Below are positions 14,792 to 21,627 of a DNA stretch of 28,502 nucleotides, piece after piece (position 1 is the stretch's first letter; every line of letters starts with the position of its first letter). Where the stretch lies: NCBI GenBank assembly GCA_030690405.1, contig JAUYGU010000165.1:1-28502 (forward strand), written 5' to 3'. Below the pieces are notes generated by a model. It did no database searches. It was not told the DNA's origin and was given only the letters and a program-made list of their open reading frames with translations. Made by a program: the position numbers and the translations under genes. Source of the stretch: Dehalococcoidia bacterium. GTDB taxonomy: Bacteria; Chloroflexota; Dehalococcoidia; SM23-28-2; RBG-16-64-32.

Positions 14792-14820
14792 TTGACAGCC
14801 ATTCCGCATAGGCGCACAAT
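14792..14820 (+). promoter_or_regulatory. Upstream promoter toward tRNA-Lys/tRNA-Leu
   Basis: Perfect TTGACA (14792-14797), a 17-base spacer and CACAAT (14815-14820), pointing to the tRNA pair. It is divergent from the promoter at 14743-14771. Confidence 0.55.
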
Positions 14821-14868
14821 CGCGCCGGCTGCGCCGCAATGGTTACAGCGGCTCGCCTCGCGAAGCTG

Positions 14869-14898
14869 TTGCCGTGCCATGCGGGCCCGTGATATACT
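14869..14898 (+). promoter_or_regulatory. Proximal promoter of tRNA-Lys/tRNA-Leu
   Basis: TTGCCG (14869-14874), an 18-base spacer and TATACT (14893-14898), 35 bases before the mature tRNA-Lys 5' end. Confidence 0.6.
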
Positions 14899-14933
14899 TC
14901 GCAAACCTGAGCCCTGGCCGGAGAAACGCCGCG

Positions 14934-15009
<76 letters not shown>

Positions 15010-15036
15010 AATACAGGTGAGTAATTGGCATACATC

Positions 15037-15121
15037 GGGGAAGTGTCGGAACCGGTAGACGAGCGTGATTTAGGATCACGTGCCGAAAGGCGTGGGGGTT
15101 CGAATCCCCCCTTCCCCACCA
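15037..15121 (+). tRNA. tRNA-Leu(TAG)
   Basis: An 85-base class II tRNA with acceptor GGGGAAG/CTTCCCC, anticodon arm CGTGA-TTTAGGA-TCACG (anticodon TAG), a long variable arm (TGCCGAAAGGCG), T arm GGGGG-TTCGAAT-CCCCC and encoded CCA. Confidence 0.95.
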
Positions 15122-15196
15122 TCGGAGCGCGCTTGGCCTTGAGGCCAGACAGACTGGGCGGCCCCGCAGCCAAGGCGGCCGCCGAAGGAGGTTCGG

Positions 15197-16204
15197 TTGG
15201 CCGAATCGCTGCTGCGGGTTGACGACCTCAAGACCTACTTCTACACCGAGGAGGGTGTCGTCAAGGCCGTCGACGGCGTCAGCTTCGACATCGAGCCGGG
15301 CGAGATCCTCGGCCTCGTGGGCGAAAGCGGCTGCGGCAAGACCGTCTCCGCCCTCTCCATCCTCCGCCTGATACCGAACCCGCCCGGCAGGATCGTCGGC
15401 GGCTCCGTCCACTTCGAGGGTGAAGACCTGGCCAAGATGGACGAGGACGAGATACGGCACATCCGCGGCAACAAGATCGCCATGATCTTCCAGGAGCCGA
15501 TGACGTCCCTGAACCCCGTCCTCACCATCGGCCGCCAGATCACGGAGACGCTGGAGCTGCACCTGAAGATGGACCGCTCGGCCGCCACCCAGCGCGCCGT
15601 TGAGCTGCTGGAGATGGTAGGCATCCCGGAGGCCCGCTCCCGCATCAACGACTACCCCCACCAGTTCTCCGGCGGCATGCGGCAGCGCGTGATGATCGCC
15701 ATGGCGCTCTCCTGCAACCCGAAGCTCCTCCTCGCCGATGAGCCGACAACCGCCCTCGACGTCACCATCCAGGCCCAGATCCTGGAGCTGCTGACTCGCC
15801 TCACCCGCGAGCTGGGCACGGCCGTGATCATCATCACCCACAACCTGGGCGTCGTCGCGCGCTACGCCGACCGCGTGAACGTGATGTACGCGGGGAAGAT
15901 CGTGGAGGCGGCCACGGCGCTGGAGCTTTACCACGAGCCGCGTCACCCCTACACGCTGGGCCTCCTGAAATCGGTTCCGCGTCTGGACCAGGCGCGCAAG
16001 GAGAAGCTGGACCCCATCGAGGGGATGCCGCCCGACCTGGTGCGGATGCCGCCCGGCTGCTCCTTCCGTCCGCGCTGCCGCTTCGCCGTGGAGCGCTGCG
16101 CTGAGGAGGTGCCGCCGCTGCTGCCGGTGGGCGCGAACCACTACAGCGCCTGCTGGGAGTGGGAGCGAGTGGCCCAGTCCACGAAGGCGCCGGCCCCGGC
16201 GTAA
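15197..16204 (+). CDS. Peptide ABC transporter ATPase, OppD/DppD type
   Basis: One of the two ATPases that power an oligo- or dipeptide (or nickel/other solute) importer at the inner face of the membrane. The 335-residue protein has Walker A GESGCGKT (residues 42-49), the Q-loop in [11 protein letters not shown], the ABC signature FSGGMRQRV, Walker [13 protein letters not shown] and switch His in ITHNLG. The C-terminal OppD extension with [14 protein letters not shown] and a later Cys marks the oligopeptide subfamily. The TTG start has a strong AAGGAGG. The oppF-type gene follows after 10 bases, but no permease or binding-protein genes are adjacent. Confidence 0.93.
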   Translation: MAESLLRVDDLKTYFYTEEGVVKAVDGVSFDIEPGEILGLVGESGCGKTVSALSILRLIPNPPGRIVGGSVHFEGEDLAKMDEDEIRHIRGNKIAMIFQEPMTSLNPVLTIGRQITETLELHLKMDRSAATQRAVELLEMVGIPEARSRINDYPHQFSGGMRQRVMIAMALSCNPKLLLADEPTTALDVTIQAQILELLTRLTRELGTAVIIITHNLGVVARYADRVNVMYAGKIVEAATALELYHEPRHPYTLGLLKSVPRLDQARKEKLDPIEGMPPDLVRMPPGCSFRPRCRFAVERCAEEVPPLLPVGANHYSACWEWERVAQSTKAPAPA

Positions 16205-16214
16205 AGGAGACAGC

Positions 16215-17249
16215 ATGGTCGTAGAGCAGGCACCCAAGACGCCATCCGCCGACCCCGCCGGCGACACGATCGTCCGTGTCGACGACATCCGGATGTACTT
16301 CCCGGTGACCTCCGGGATCATCTTCCAGCGCAAGGTGGCCGACGTTAAGGCCGTCGACGGCGTCAGCTTCGAGATCAAGCGCGGCGAGACGCTGGGGCTG
16401 GTGGGCGAGAGCGGCTGCGGCAAGACCACCCTGGGCCGCGTCATACTCATGCTGTACAAGCCGACCTCCGGCGAGGTCACATTCGAGGGCCAGGACCTGA
16501 CCCGCATGAACCCCGGCGATATCCGCCGCATGCGCCGCCGCATGCAGATGATCTTCCAGGACCCGTACGCCTCCCTGAACCCTCGCATGACCATCGGCTC
16601 CATCATCGCCGAGCCGATAGTGATCCACAGCCTCGCCAAGTCGCGGAACGAGCGACGGGAGCGGGTGCAGGAGCTGATGCGCATCGTGGGGCTGAACCCG
16701 TACTACGCCAACCGCTACCCGCACGAGTTCTCCGGCGGCCAGCGCCAGCGCATCGGCATCGCGAGGGCGCTGGCGGTGCAGCCCACGTTCATCGTCGCCG
16801 ACGAGCCCGTGTCGGCGCTGGACGTGTCGATTCAGGCGCAGATCATCAACCTGCTGGAGGAGCTTCAGGATAGCTTCGGCCTGACCTACCTGTTCATCGC
16901 CCATGACCTCTCGGTCGTCCGGCACATCAGCGACCGGGTGGCGGTGATGTACCTGGGCAGGATGGCGGAGCTGACCGACCGCTGGGAGCTGTACGAGAAC
17001 CCGCTGCACCCGTACACGAAGGCGCTGCTCTCCGCTGTGCCGATCCCCGACCCGGCGGTCGAAATGCAGCGCGAGCGCATAATCCTGACCGGCGACGTGC
17101 CGAGCCCGCTGCACCCGCCCGCGGGCTGCGTGTTCCACACCCGCTGCCCTATCGCCTCCGAGGAGCACGGCTGCATGACGCGCGTGCCGGAGTGGCGTAA
17201 CGTGGGCAGCGGCGCCAAGGAGCACTGGGTGGCCTGCCACCGCGTGTAG
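16215..17249 (+). CDS. Peptide ABC transporter ATPase, OppF/DppF type
   Basis: The partner ATPase of the preceding gene. The 344-residue protein shows Walker A GESGCGKT (residues 64-71), Q-loop [15 protein letters not shown], signature [15 protein letters not shown], Walker [12 protein letters not shown] and switch His in [11 protein letters not shown]. An OppF-type C-terminus follows with [22 protein letters not shown] and a final Cys-His. The [18 protein letters not shown] segment is the insertion typical of OppF relative to OppD. The ATG has AAAGGAGA upstream. Substrate unknown; peptides are most likely by family. Confidence 0.93.
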   Translation: MVVEQAPKTPSADPAGDTIVRVDDIRMYFPVTSGIIFQRKVADVKAVDGVSFEIKRGETLGLVGESGCGKTTLGRVILMLYKPTSGEVTFEGQDLTRMNPGDIRRMRRRMQMIFQDPYASLNPRMTIGSIIAEPIVIHSLAKSRNERRERVQELMRIVGLNPYYANRYPHEFSGGQRQRIGIARALAVQPTFIVADEPVSALDVSIQAQIINLLEELQDSFGLTYLFIAHDLSVVRHISDRVAVMYLGRMAELTDRWELYENPLHPYTKALLSAVPIPDPAVEMQRERIILTGDVPSPLHPPAGCVFHTRCPIASEEHGCMTRVPEWRNVGSGAKEHWVACHRV

Positions 17250-17264
17250 CGCGCGAAGCGCGCT
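17248..17264 (+). terminator. Hairpin overlapping the oppF-type stop codon
   Basis: AGCGCGC-GAA-GCGCGCT forms a seven-pair stem with a three-base loop starting in the stop codon. There is no U-tract, so its role as a terminator is doubtful. Confidence 0.3.
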
Positions 17265-17337
17265 GACGCGCGCCTCGCAAACCAGGGAACCAGCCGCCCC
17301 GCTGCCCTATCTGCCCCCAGGAACCAGCAAGCCAGCC

Positions 17338-17363
17338 GTAGGGGCGCCGCTTGCCGCGCCCGC
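17338..17363 (+). repeat. GTAGGGGCG-type dispersed repeat, copy 1
   Basis: GTAGGGGCG followed by CGCTTGC and CGCGCCCGC, a hairpin-forming word related to 19333-19358 and, in reverse, to bases around 22671-22682. The conserved part of the minus-strand gene at 17368-17508 stops at its edge. Confidence 0.45.
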
Positions 17364-17367
17364 AGGG

Positions 17368-17508
17368 GCCGCCCTTCTTGCCACCGAGCCGTCCAGCACG
17401 GACAGCTTTCGCGTCTTTGCCCTCGTCCGGGTCGTGAGTTAGTTCCTTGACGAGCTGTGAGGCGAGTAAGTTCAGGTCACGCGGGCGCTTCGGCAGCCAT
17501 ACGCCCAC
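17368..17508 (-). pseudogene. Truncated third gene of the TA locus (KRPRD...GGKKGG small protein)
   Basis: From a GTG 16 bases after the putative toxin stop, 47 codons read LPKRPRDLNLLASQLV ... AGRLGGKKGG. This resembles the N-terminal half of a widespread small basic protein family (PKRPRDxNxLAxxIV ... LGRxGGxKGG) whose members continue with a conserved basic C-terminal half ending near KAAxARW. Here the C-terminal half is missing. The frame instead passes into a GTAGGGGCG-type repeat and on into the antisense strand of the ABC ATPase gene, with the first stop at 17149. I infer truncation by repeat insertion or deletion. The family identification is from memory, and its function is unknown. 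Confidence 0.5.
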
Positions 17509-17524
17509 TACCCTTACTCATGAT

Positions 17525-17899
17525 TCACCGAATTCCCAGCGTTGCTCGAACGGCATCTTGTATGGCTTGCTGGGTAAAGCGGGAGGCCAATGCCCCGTCT
17601 TGGATACGCCGCAGCAACAGTGGTGATACGGACGCTTGTAGCAAGAAGTACCCGTGACTCTTGGCGTTTTCCAATATCTCGTCGTCAACCATCTGTGCCT
17701 GCCGATACACTACGATTGTTTCGTGTTGAACAAATGGATGCCCGCCAACCGCAATTATGCAGCTATCGTCACACGGGGGCCGCCTACTGGTGAAATTCAC
17801 GATGGCGACTTCCCCCTGCGGTGTGGGTCGCGTTATTACCACCCACAGATGAGTTGGGCTACCGGTATTGAGGTTGAGGAAGGCTTCGCCGACGTTCAA
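17525..17899 (-). CDS. Putative toxin partner of the Panacea antitoxin
   Basis: A 124-residue protein encoded directly after the Panacea-domain gene and overlapping its end by 41 bases. The beta-rich first 75 residues (GSPTHLWVVITRPTPQGEVA, then IVNFTSRRPPCDDSCI, GGHPFVQHETIVVYRQAQMVDD) recall small SH3-like barrels of the PemK/MazF type. A helical C-terminus follows (ILENAKSHGYF, SRFTQQAIQDAVRATLG). I do not recognise a named toxin family. The TTG start at 17899 has no Shine-Dalgarno sequence, so translation probably depends on the upstream gene. Base composition is visibly less GC-rich than the neighbours, suggesting acquisition. The toxin role is inferred from the Panacea neighbour. Confidence 0.75.
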   Translation of the reverse strand: MNVGEAFLNLNTGSPTHLWVVITRPTPQGEVAIVNFTSRRPPCDDSCIIAVGGHPFVQHETIVVYRQAQMVDDEILENAKSHGYFLLQASVSPLLLRRIQDGALASRFTQQAIQDAVRATLGIR

Positions 17900-18461
17900 T
17901 GTGAGTGATCTTTGCCAGATTGCGAATGAAAAAGACCTCCTCGGCCTCTTCGATTATTTCCTCGATCTCGGCATCGGATTTGCCAGCTGCCCGCAGAATG
18001 GTGTCAGGTTCAATGGGCAGCGAGGAACCGTGTGGGTCCTTCCATTCAGGCAGTGTGTGAGTGAAGTCGCGCAAGGCCCATTTGCTCATCTTGCCGAACT
18101 TCGTGTAGGTCTCTTCAAGGATATCCAGTTCGTATCGAGACAACTGGTCGGTGTTAGCCTTTTTCTTCGCCGACACATTGTAGTTTTTCGGCACCGTAAC
18201 GTACTCGTACCAGGGCGTCGGTTCATCGGGTTCCACCGGGGTGCCCATGTTGATTTGGTCAAGGGTTTGACTCAGAACAGGGCCATGCGGCATGGCGACC
18301 ATTCGATCACCTGTGATCGGCGCGCCCGTTTCGATCAATGATCGCCTATCTGCCAAATAGAGGAGCTTAATGAGCACCATGTAGCTCATCGTCCCGTCGT
18401 TCAGCCCAAGCAGATAGCGAGCGGCCTGGGCCGTCTTCAAGCTGTCGAACTCGAATCGCAT
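17859..18461 (-). CDS. Panacea (SocA-like, DUF4065) antitoxin-domain protein
   Basis: The 200-residue protein matches the Panacea/DUF4065 pattern. An N-terminal helix (LKTAQAARYLLGLNDG) is followed by KLLYLADRRSLIETGAPITGD, MVAMPHGPVLSQTLDQI (the PHGPV core), LSRYELDILEETYTKFGKMS and KWALRDFTHTLPEWKDP. Panacea domains neutralise diverse unrelated toxins and are normally paired with a small toxin gene; here the overlapping downstream gene fits that. The ATG at 18461 is preceded by GGAAGGAC and a promoter whose -35 box is inside a perfect palindrome (18498-18532), suggesting autoregulation. The coding sequence has lower GC than the housekeeping genes. Membership in the domain family is confident; the TA function is inference. 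Confidence 0.85.
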   Translation of the reverse strand: MRFEFDSLKTAQAARYLLGLNDGTMSYMVLIKLLYLADRRSLIETGAPITGDRMVAMPHGPVLSQTLDQINMGTPVEPDEPTPWYEYVTVPKNYNVSAKKKANTDQLSRYELDILEETYTKFGKMSKWALRDFTHTLPEWKDPHGSSLPIEPDTILRAAGKSDAEIEEIIEEAEEVFFIRNLAKITHIERRRSLPQPQYR

Positions 18462-18487
18462 AGCTTGTCCTTCCGTACCCCCGCTAC

Positions 18488-18517
18488 AGTATGGGCACCA
18501 ACGGGCGCGCCCGTCAA
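18488..18517 (-). promoter_or_regulatory. Promoter of the Panacea TA locus
   Basis: TTGACG (18512-18517) and CATACT (18488-18493) on the minus strand with an 18-base spacer, giving a leader of about 20 bases before the ATG. The -35 box coincides with the centre of the inverted repeat at 18498-18532. Confidence 0.65.
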
Positions 18518-18532
18518 CGGCGCGCCCGTTGG
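18498..18532. promoter_or_regulatory. Perfect 14-bp inverted repeat, probable operator
   Basis: CCAACGGGCGCGCC and GGCGCGCCCGTTGG are perfect inverted arms separated by seven bases (CGTCAAC) that contain the -35 hexamer of the Panacea gene. A dimeric repressor bound here would cover the -35 region and spacer. There is no U-tract, so it is not a convincing terminator. Confidence 0.7.
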
Positions 18533-18579
18533 CAAACTAGCCCACTACCCCAACTCGCACCTCATTGCCGCCAGTCGCC

Positions 18580-19212
18580 CTACCCTTCCGCCGGCGGCGC
18601 TAGCGCATCCCGCGGCAGCCGCGTCTTCGTCCGTCCGGGCAGCCCCGGCGGGTTCATGTCCGATAGCCCCCAGTAACGCCCTGTCCCTCCCCTCCGCATC
18701 CCCTTCAGCAACACAAGCTGGTGCACGCTCTGCAGCAGGAATCGATGAAGCCGCGTCTCGTACCGCATCACCTTCTCCAGCGTCTCCTCCCCCGGCAGCA
18801 GCCGCGCCATCAGCATCGCGTCCATCTCCGCAACCGCCTCCTCCGTCACCTCTGTCCGGCTCTCCCGCCGCGACAGTCGCTCGCTCAGCCTCCAGTCCTT
18901 CGGCACGTCGCGCAGATATCGGCTTATCGACTCCGACTCGAACCGCACCACGCGGTACAGCCGCCAGATGATCCCCGCGATCCGGTCCGCCAGTGCCTCC
19001 TCCATCGCCCCCTCGGCCCCGAAGTAATCGAATACGCCATCCCGCAGCCTTCGCCAGTCTTCCTCCCGCTCGACCAGAGGGATCACCGGCGTCTGCGCCA
19101 GCACGGCGTGTTTGATCGGGTTCCTCCGCACCGCCGCCTTCCCCTCGGGCGTCTTCGGTCCCCCGCCTCGTTTTCCTGTCCTGAGCCGTATCGAAGGGTT
19201 CTTCTCCACCAT
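18580..19212 (-). CDS. Uncharacterised GPKTPEGK-family protein
   Basis: A 210-residue basic protein of a conserved hypothetical family seen in many soil and metagenome bacteria. The N-terminal RGGGPKTPEGKAAVRRNPIKH motif is followed by a helical region (REEDWRRLRDGVFDYFGAEG, ALADRIAGIIWRLYRVVRFE). Function is unknown. The ATG at 19212 has GGAGGG immediately upstream; a GTG at the next codon has better spacing. Codons 4-13 (KNPSIRLRTG) are encoded by a dispersed repeat (19175-19198), so the extreme N-terminus is repeat-derived and the ancestral start may have been different. It is divergent from lepA. Confidence 0.75.
   Translation of the reverse strand: MVEKNPSIRLRTGKRGGGPKTPEGKAAVRRNPIKHAVLAQTPVIPLVEREEDWRRLRDGVFDYFGAEGAMEEALADRIAGIIWRLYRVVRFESESISRYLRDVPKDWRLSERLSRRESRTEVTEEAVAEMDAMLMARLLPGEETLEKVMRYETRLHRFLLQSVHQLVLLKGMRRGGTGRYWGLSDMNPPGLPGRTKTRLPRDALAPPAEG
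19175..19198 (+). repeat. Dispersed 24-bp repeat, copy B (within a coding N-terminus)
   Basis: Begins CCTGTCCTGAGC and ends TATCGAAGGG, matching copy A at 13362-13385 in orientation and copy C at 22640-22662 in reverse. It is in frame in the GPKTPEGK-family gene. Confidence 0.65.
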
Positions 19213-19332
19213 CCCTCCAGCCTGCCCCAAGAGCGGCGCGATCTCCTAGTCGCTCTCGGCAGTCACCCCCTTGCGCGCTCGCGCCGCTCCCCGACACCCC
19301 ATTTTTGCCAAACAAACTCGCTTTCCGCACAC

Positions 19333-19358
19333 GTAGGGGCGGGCCCCCGTGCCCGCCC
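19333..19358 (+). repeat. GTAGGGGCG-type dispersed repeat, copy 2
   Basis: GTAGGGGCGGGC followed by CCCGTGCCCGCCC, a GC-rich hairpin-forming word in the lepA upstream region, related to the repeat at 17338-17363. Confidence 0.45.
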
Positions 19359-19387
19359 GGCGGTGGCTCTGATACGATAGCCCCAGC

Positions 19388-21265
19388 ATGGACCAATCGC
19401 GGATACGCAACTTCTGCATCATCGCGCACATAGACCACGGCAAGTCCACGCTGGCGGACCGGATGCTGGAGCTGACGGCGACGATCCCCAAGCGGCAGAT
19501 GGCGGAGCAGGTGCTGGATACGATGGACCTGGAGCGCGAGCGCGGCATCACGATCAAGGCCGCCGCCGTGCGGATGTCGTACACACCGCCCCGCCCCGCC
19601 GAACCCGAGAGGACAGTGGACAGTGGACAGTGGACAGAAACCCCACCGCCCCCGGTCTACGAGCTGAACCTGATCGATACGCCCGGCCACGTCGACTTCA
19701 CGTACGAGGTGTCGCGGGCGCTGGCGGCGGCGGAGTGCGCGGTGCTGGTCGTGGACGCCTCGCAGGGGATCGAGGCGCAGACGCTGGCGAACGTCAACAT
19801 GGCGATGGAGCAGAACGTCACTATCATCCCCGTCGTCAACAAGATCGACCTGCCGGCGGCGGAGCCGGAGCGGGTGGCGGAGGAGATATGCGAGGTGATC
19901 GGCTTCGCGCGGGACGACGTGCTGTTCGTGTCGGCGAAGGAGGGCACGGGCGTGCCGGAGCTGCTGGAGGCGATCGTGCGACGGGGGCCGCCACCCGCGG
20001 GCGACGCGGCGGCGCCCCTGCGGGCGCTAATTTTCGACTCCAAGTACGACCCGTACAAGGGGGTGATCGCCTACGTGCGGCTGGTGGACGGCGAGATCGT
20101 CCCGCGGCGGCGGCTGCGGCTGTTCGCGACGGCGCGGTCGCTGGAGCCGCTGGAGGTGGGCTGCTTCCGGCCGTCGTTCTCGCCGACGGACGGGCTGACG
20201 GCGGGCGAGGTCGGGTACGTGGCGACGGGGCTGAAGACGGTGCGCGACTGCCACGTGGGCGACACGCTGACCACGGAGGAGGGGCCGGCGGCGTCGCCGC
20301 TGCCGGGCTATCAGCCCGCGAAGCCGATGGTGTTCGCGGGGCTGTACCCGGCGAACACGGAGGACTTCGAGGTGCTGCGGGACGCCATGGAGAAGCTCCA
20401 GCTTAACGACGCGGCGCTGAGCTACCAGCCGGAGTCCTCGCTGGCGCTGGGGCCGGGGTTCCGCGCGGGGTTCCTGGGGCTGCTGCACATGGACATCGTG
20501 CAGGAGCGGCTGGAACGCGAGTACGAGGTGGACCTGCTGGCCACCTCGCCGAACGTGGCGTACCAGGTGCTGCGGAGCAACGGCCAGGAGATCGAGGTCG
20601 ATTCGCCGGCGGACCTGCCGGACCCGTCGGGGATCACGGAGATACGGGAGCCGTGGATGAGCGTCTCCGTGATCACGCCGGAGCGCTACATCGGCGCCGT
20701 GATGGAGCTCGTGACCGGGCTCCGGGGCGGCTTCGTGAAGATGGACTACCTCGACCACGCGCCGAACGTCCGTCAGGGCGACCGGCGGGTGCTGCTGGAG
20801 TACCGGATGCCGCTGTCGGAGATGCTCGTCGATTTCTACGATCAGCTCAAGTCGAAGACGCAGGGTTACGCGAGCATGGACTACAGCTTCTCGGACTGGC
20901 TGCCGGAGCGGCTGGTGAAGCTGGACGTGCTGGTGAACGGGGTGCCGGTGGATGCGCTGAGCCTGCTGGTGCACTCCGAGAAGGCGCAGCAGCAGGGGCG
21001 GGCGCTGGTGGAGAAGTTGCGTTCGCTGATCCCGCGGCAGATGTTCGAGGTGCCGATCCAGGCGGCGATAGGCGGCCGCATCATCGCGCGGGAGTCGGTG
21101 AGGGCGCTGCGCAAGAACGTGCTGGCGAAGTGCTACGGCGGCGACGTGACGCGCAAGCGCAAGCTGCTGGAGAAGCAGAAGAAGGGCAAGAAGCGGATGA
21201 AGCGGGTGGGGAACGTGGACATTCCGCAGGAGGCGTTCATGTCGCTGCTGCGGATCGGGAAGTAA
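19388..21265 (+). CDS. lepA: Elongation factor 4 (LepA) with a repeat-derived insertion
   Basis: A translational GTPase that back-translocates or remodels stalled ribosomes. All G motifs are present: AHIDHGKSTLADRML (G1), RERGITIK (G2), DTPGHVDFTYE (G3), NKIDLP (G4) and SAKEGTGV (G5). The EF4-specific C-terminal domain follows (DYSFSDWLPERLVKLDVLVNG, RKRKLLEKQKKGKKRMK). The length of 625 is about 20-25 above the norm because of an insertion at about residues 64-87 (PRPAEPERTVDSGQWTETPP), just before the LNLIDTPGH strand. Part of it is encoded by a tandem GTGGACA repeat. The ATG at 19388 has no clear Shine-Dalgarno sequence. The last 24 bases recur at 21398-21421. Confidence 0.96.
   Translation: MDQSRIRNFCIIAHIDHGKSTLADRMLELTATIPKRQMAEQVLDTMDLERERGITIKAAAVRMSYTPPRPAEPERTVDSGQWTETPPPPVYELNLIDTPGHVDFTYEVSRALAAAECAVLVVDASQGIEAQTLANVNMAMEQNVTIIPVVNKIDLPAAEPERVAEEICEVIGFARDDVLFVSAKEGTGVPELLEAIVRRGPPPAGDAAAPLRALIFDSKYDPYKGVIAYVRLVDGEIVPRRRLRLFATARSLEPLEVGCFRPSFSPTDGLTAGEVGYVATGLKTVRDCHVGDTLTTEEGPAASPLPGYQPAKPMVFAGLYPANTEDFEVLRDAMEKLQLNDAALSYQPESSLALGPGFRAGFLGLLHMDIVQERLEREYEVDLLATSPNVAYQVLRSNGQEIEVDSPADLPDPSGITEIREPWMSVSVITPERYIGAVMELVTGLRGGFVKMDYLDHAPNVRQGDRRVLLEYRMPLSEMLVDFYDQLKSKTQGYASMDYSFSDWLPERLVKLDVLVNGVPVDALSLLVHSEKAQQQGRALVEKLRSLIPRQMFEVPIQAAIGGRIIARESVRALRKNVLAKCYGGDVTRKRKLLEKQKKGKKRMKRVGNVDIPQEAFMSLLRIGK
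19611..19636 (+). repeat. Tandem 7-bp repeat inside lepA
   Basis: The heptamer GTGGACA is repeated three times after a partial GGACA. It is in frame and encodes part of the RTVDSGQWTE insertion in LepA. Confidence 0.85.
21241..21264 (+). repeat. Direct repeat, left copy (3' end of lepA)
   Basis: 24 bases ending the lepA coding region (GTCGCTGCTGCGG then ATCGGGAAGTA). They match 21398-21421 at 23 of 24 positions and flank a 133-base segment of dispersed repeats. Confidence 0.75.
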
Positions 21266-21302
21266 AGTCTACTCCCCTCCCCAAGGATATTCGTCCCACC
21301 CG

Positions 21303-21333
21303 CCCACCCCTGAAGGGATTCAGGCTTCGGCCC
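21303..21333 (+). repeat. 31-bp direct repeat, copy 1
   Basis: The segment (CCCACCCCTGAAGG ... GGCTTCGGCCC) is identical over 31 bases to 22596-22626 and is preceded at both sites by similar sequence with TATTC and GTCCC. Downstream here lies a further repeat-like word (GCGGACTTCAGTCC at 21368-21381). Confidence 0.85.
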
Positions 21334-21397
21334 ATCCCCCCAGACGGACTTCTCTAACGTGGGAGCCGCGGACTTCAGTCCACGGGGGTTTCGGCGC

Positions 21398-21421
21398 GTC
21401 GGTGCTGCGGATCGGGAAGTA
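21398..21421 (+). repeat. Direct repeat, right copy (duplicated lepA 3' end)
   Basis: Second copy of the last 24 bases of lepA with one mismatch, still encoding VLRIGK and a stop. It has the appearance of a target-site duplication or a segmental duplication. Confidence 0.75.
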
Positions 21422-21435
21422 GGGGGCGGCCGCCG

Positions 21436-21627
21436 CTACTCCCCGTAGTCCAGCAGGTCGTCGATGACGTCCAGCGGCTCGGCGGAGAAGGTGTCGTAGC
21501 TGCCGGCCTGTGGGTCCGCCGGCGGATGGCCCTCTGGGGCGCGAGATTCTTCGCTCAGGTCCGTGGTCCAGGCGATGCAGGCTGGTTTTCGGGATCGCTC
21601 AGAATGACAGAGGGCGCCGCACATCAC
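21436..21627 (-). CDS. Small ORF, largely repeat-derived; doubtful
   Basis: A 63-codon frame whose GTG start overlaps the TGA of the receiver-like gene (GTGATG). The first half (CHSERSRK ... DLSEESR) is encoded by two halves of a dispersed repeat related to GAGATTCTTCGCTCAG and CGCTCAGAATGACA. Only the acidic end (DTFSAEPLDVIDDLLDYGE) looks protein-like. It could be the displaced C-terminus of the upstream gene or not a gene at all. Confidence 0.3.
   Translation of the reverse strand: MMCGALCHSERSRKPACIAWTTDLSEESRAPEGHPPADPQAGSYDTFSAEPLDVIDDLLDYGE
21537..21610 (-). repeat. Split copy of a dispersed repeat
   Basis: On the minus strand TGTCATTCTGAGCGATCC and CTGAGCGAAGAATCTCG are separated by about 40 bases. 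Each half resembles one part of a short repeat that usually occurs contiguous (TCATTCTGAGCG joined to GAAGAATCT) in metagenome-derived genomes. Confidence 0.4.

Noticed and set aside
18498..18532. Terminator for the GPKTPEGK-family gene
   Set aside because: Perfect stem but no U-tract on either strand, and its centre is a -35 box; an operator is the better reading.
19611..19636. CRISPR-like or VNTR array
   Set aside because: A 7-base tandem with no spacers; it is coding. No CRISPR array or cas gene is present in the window.
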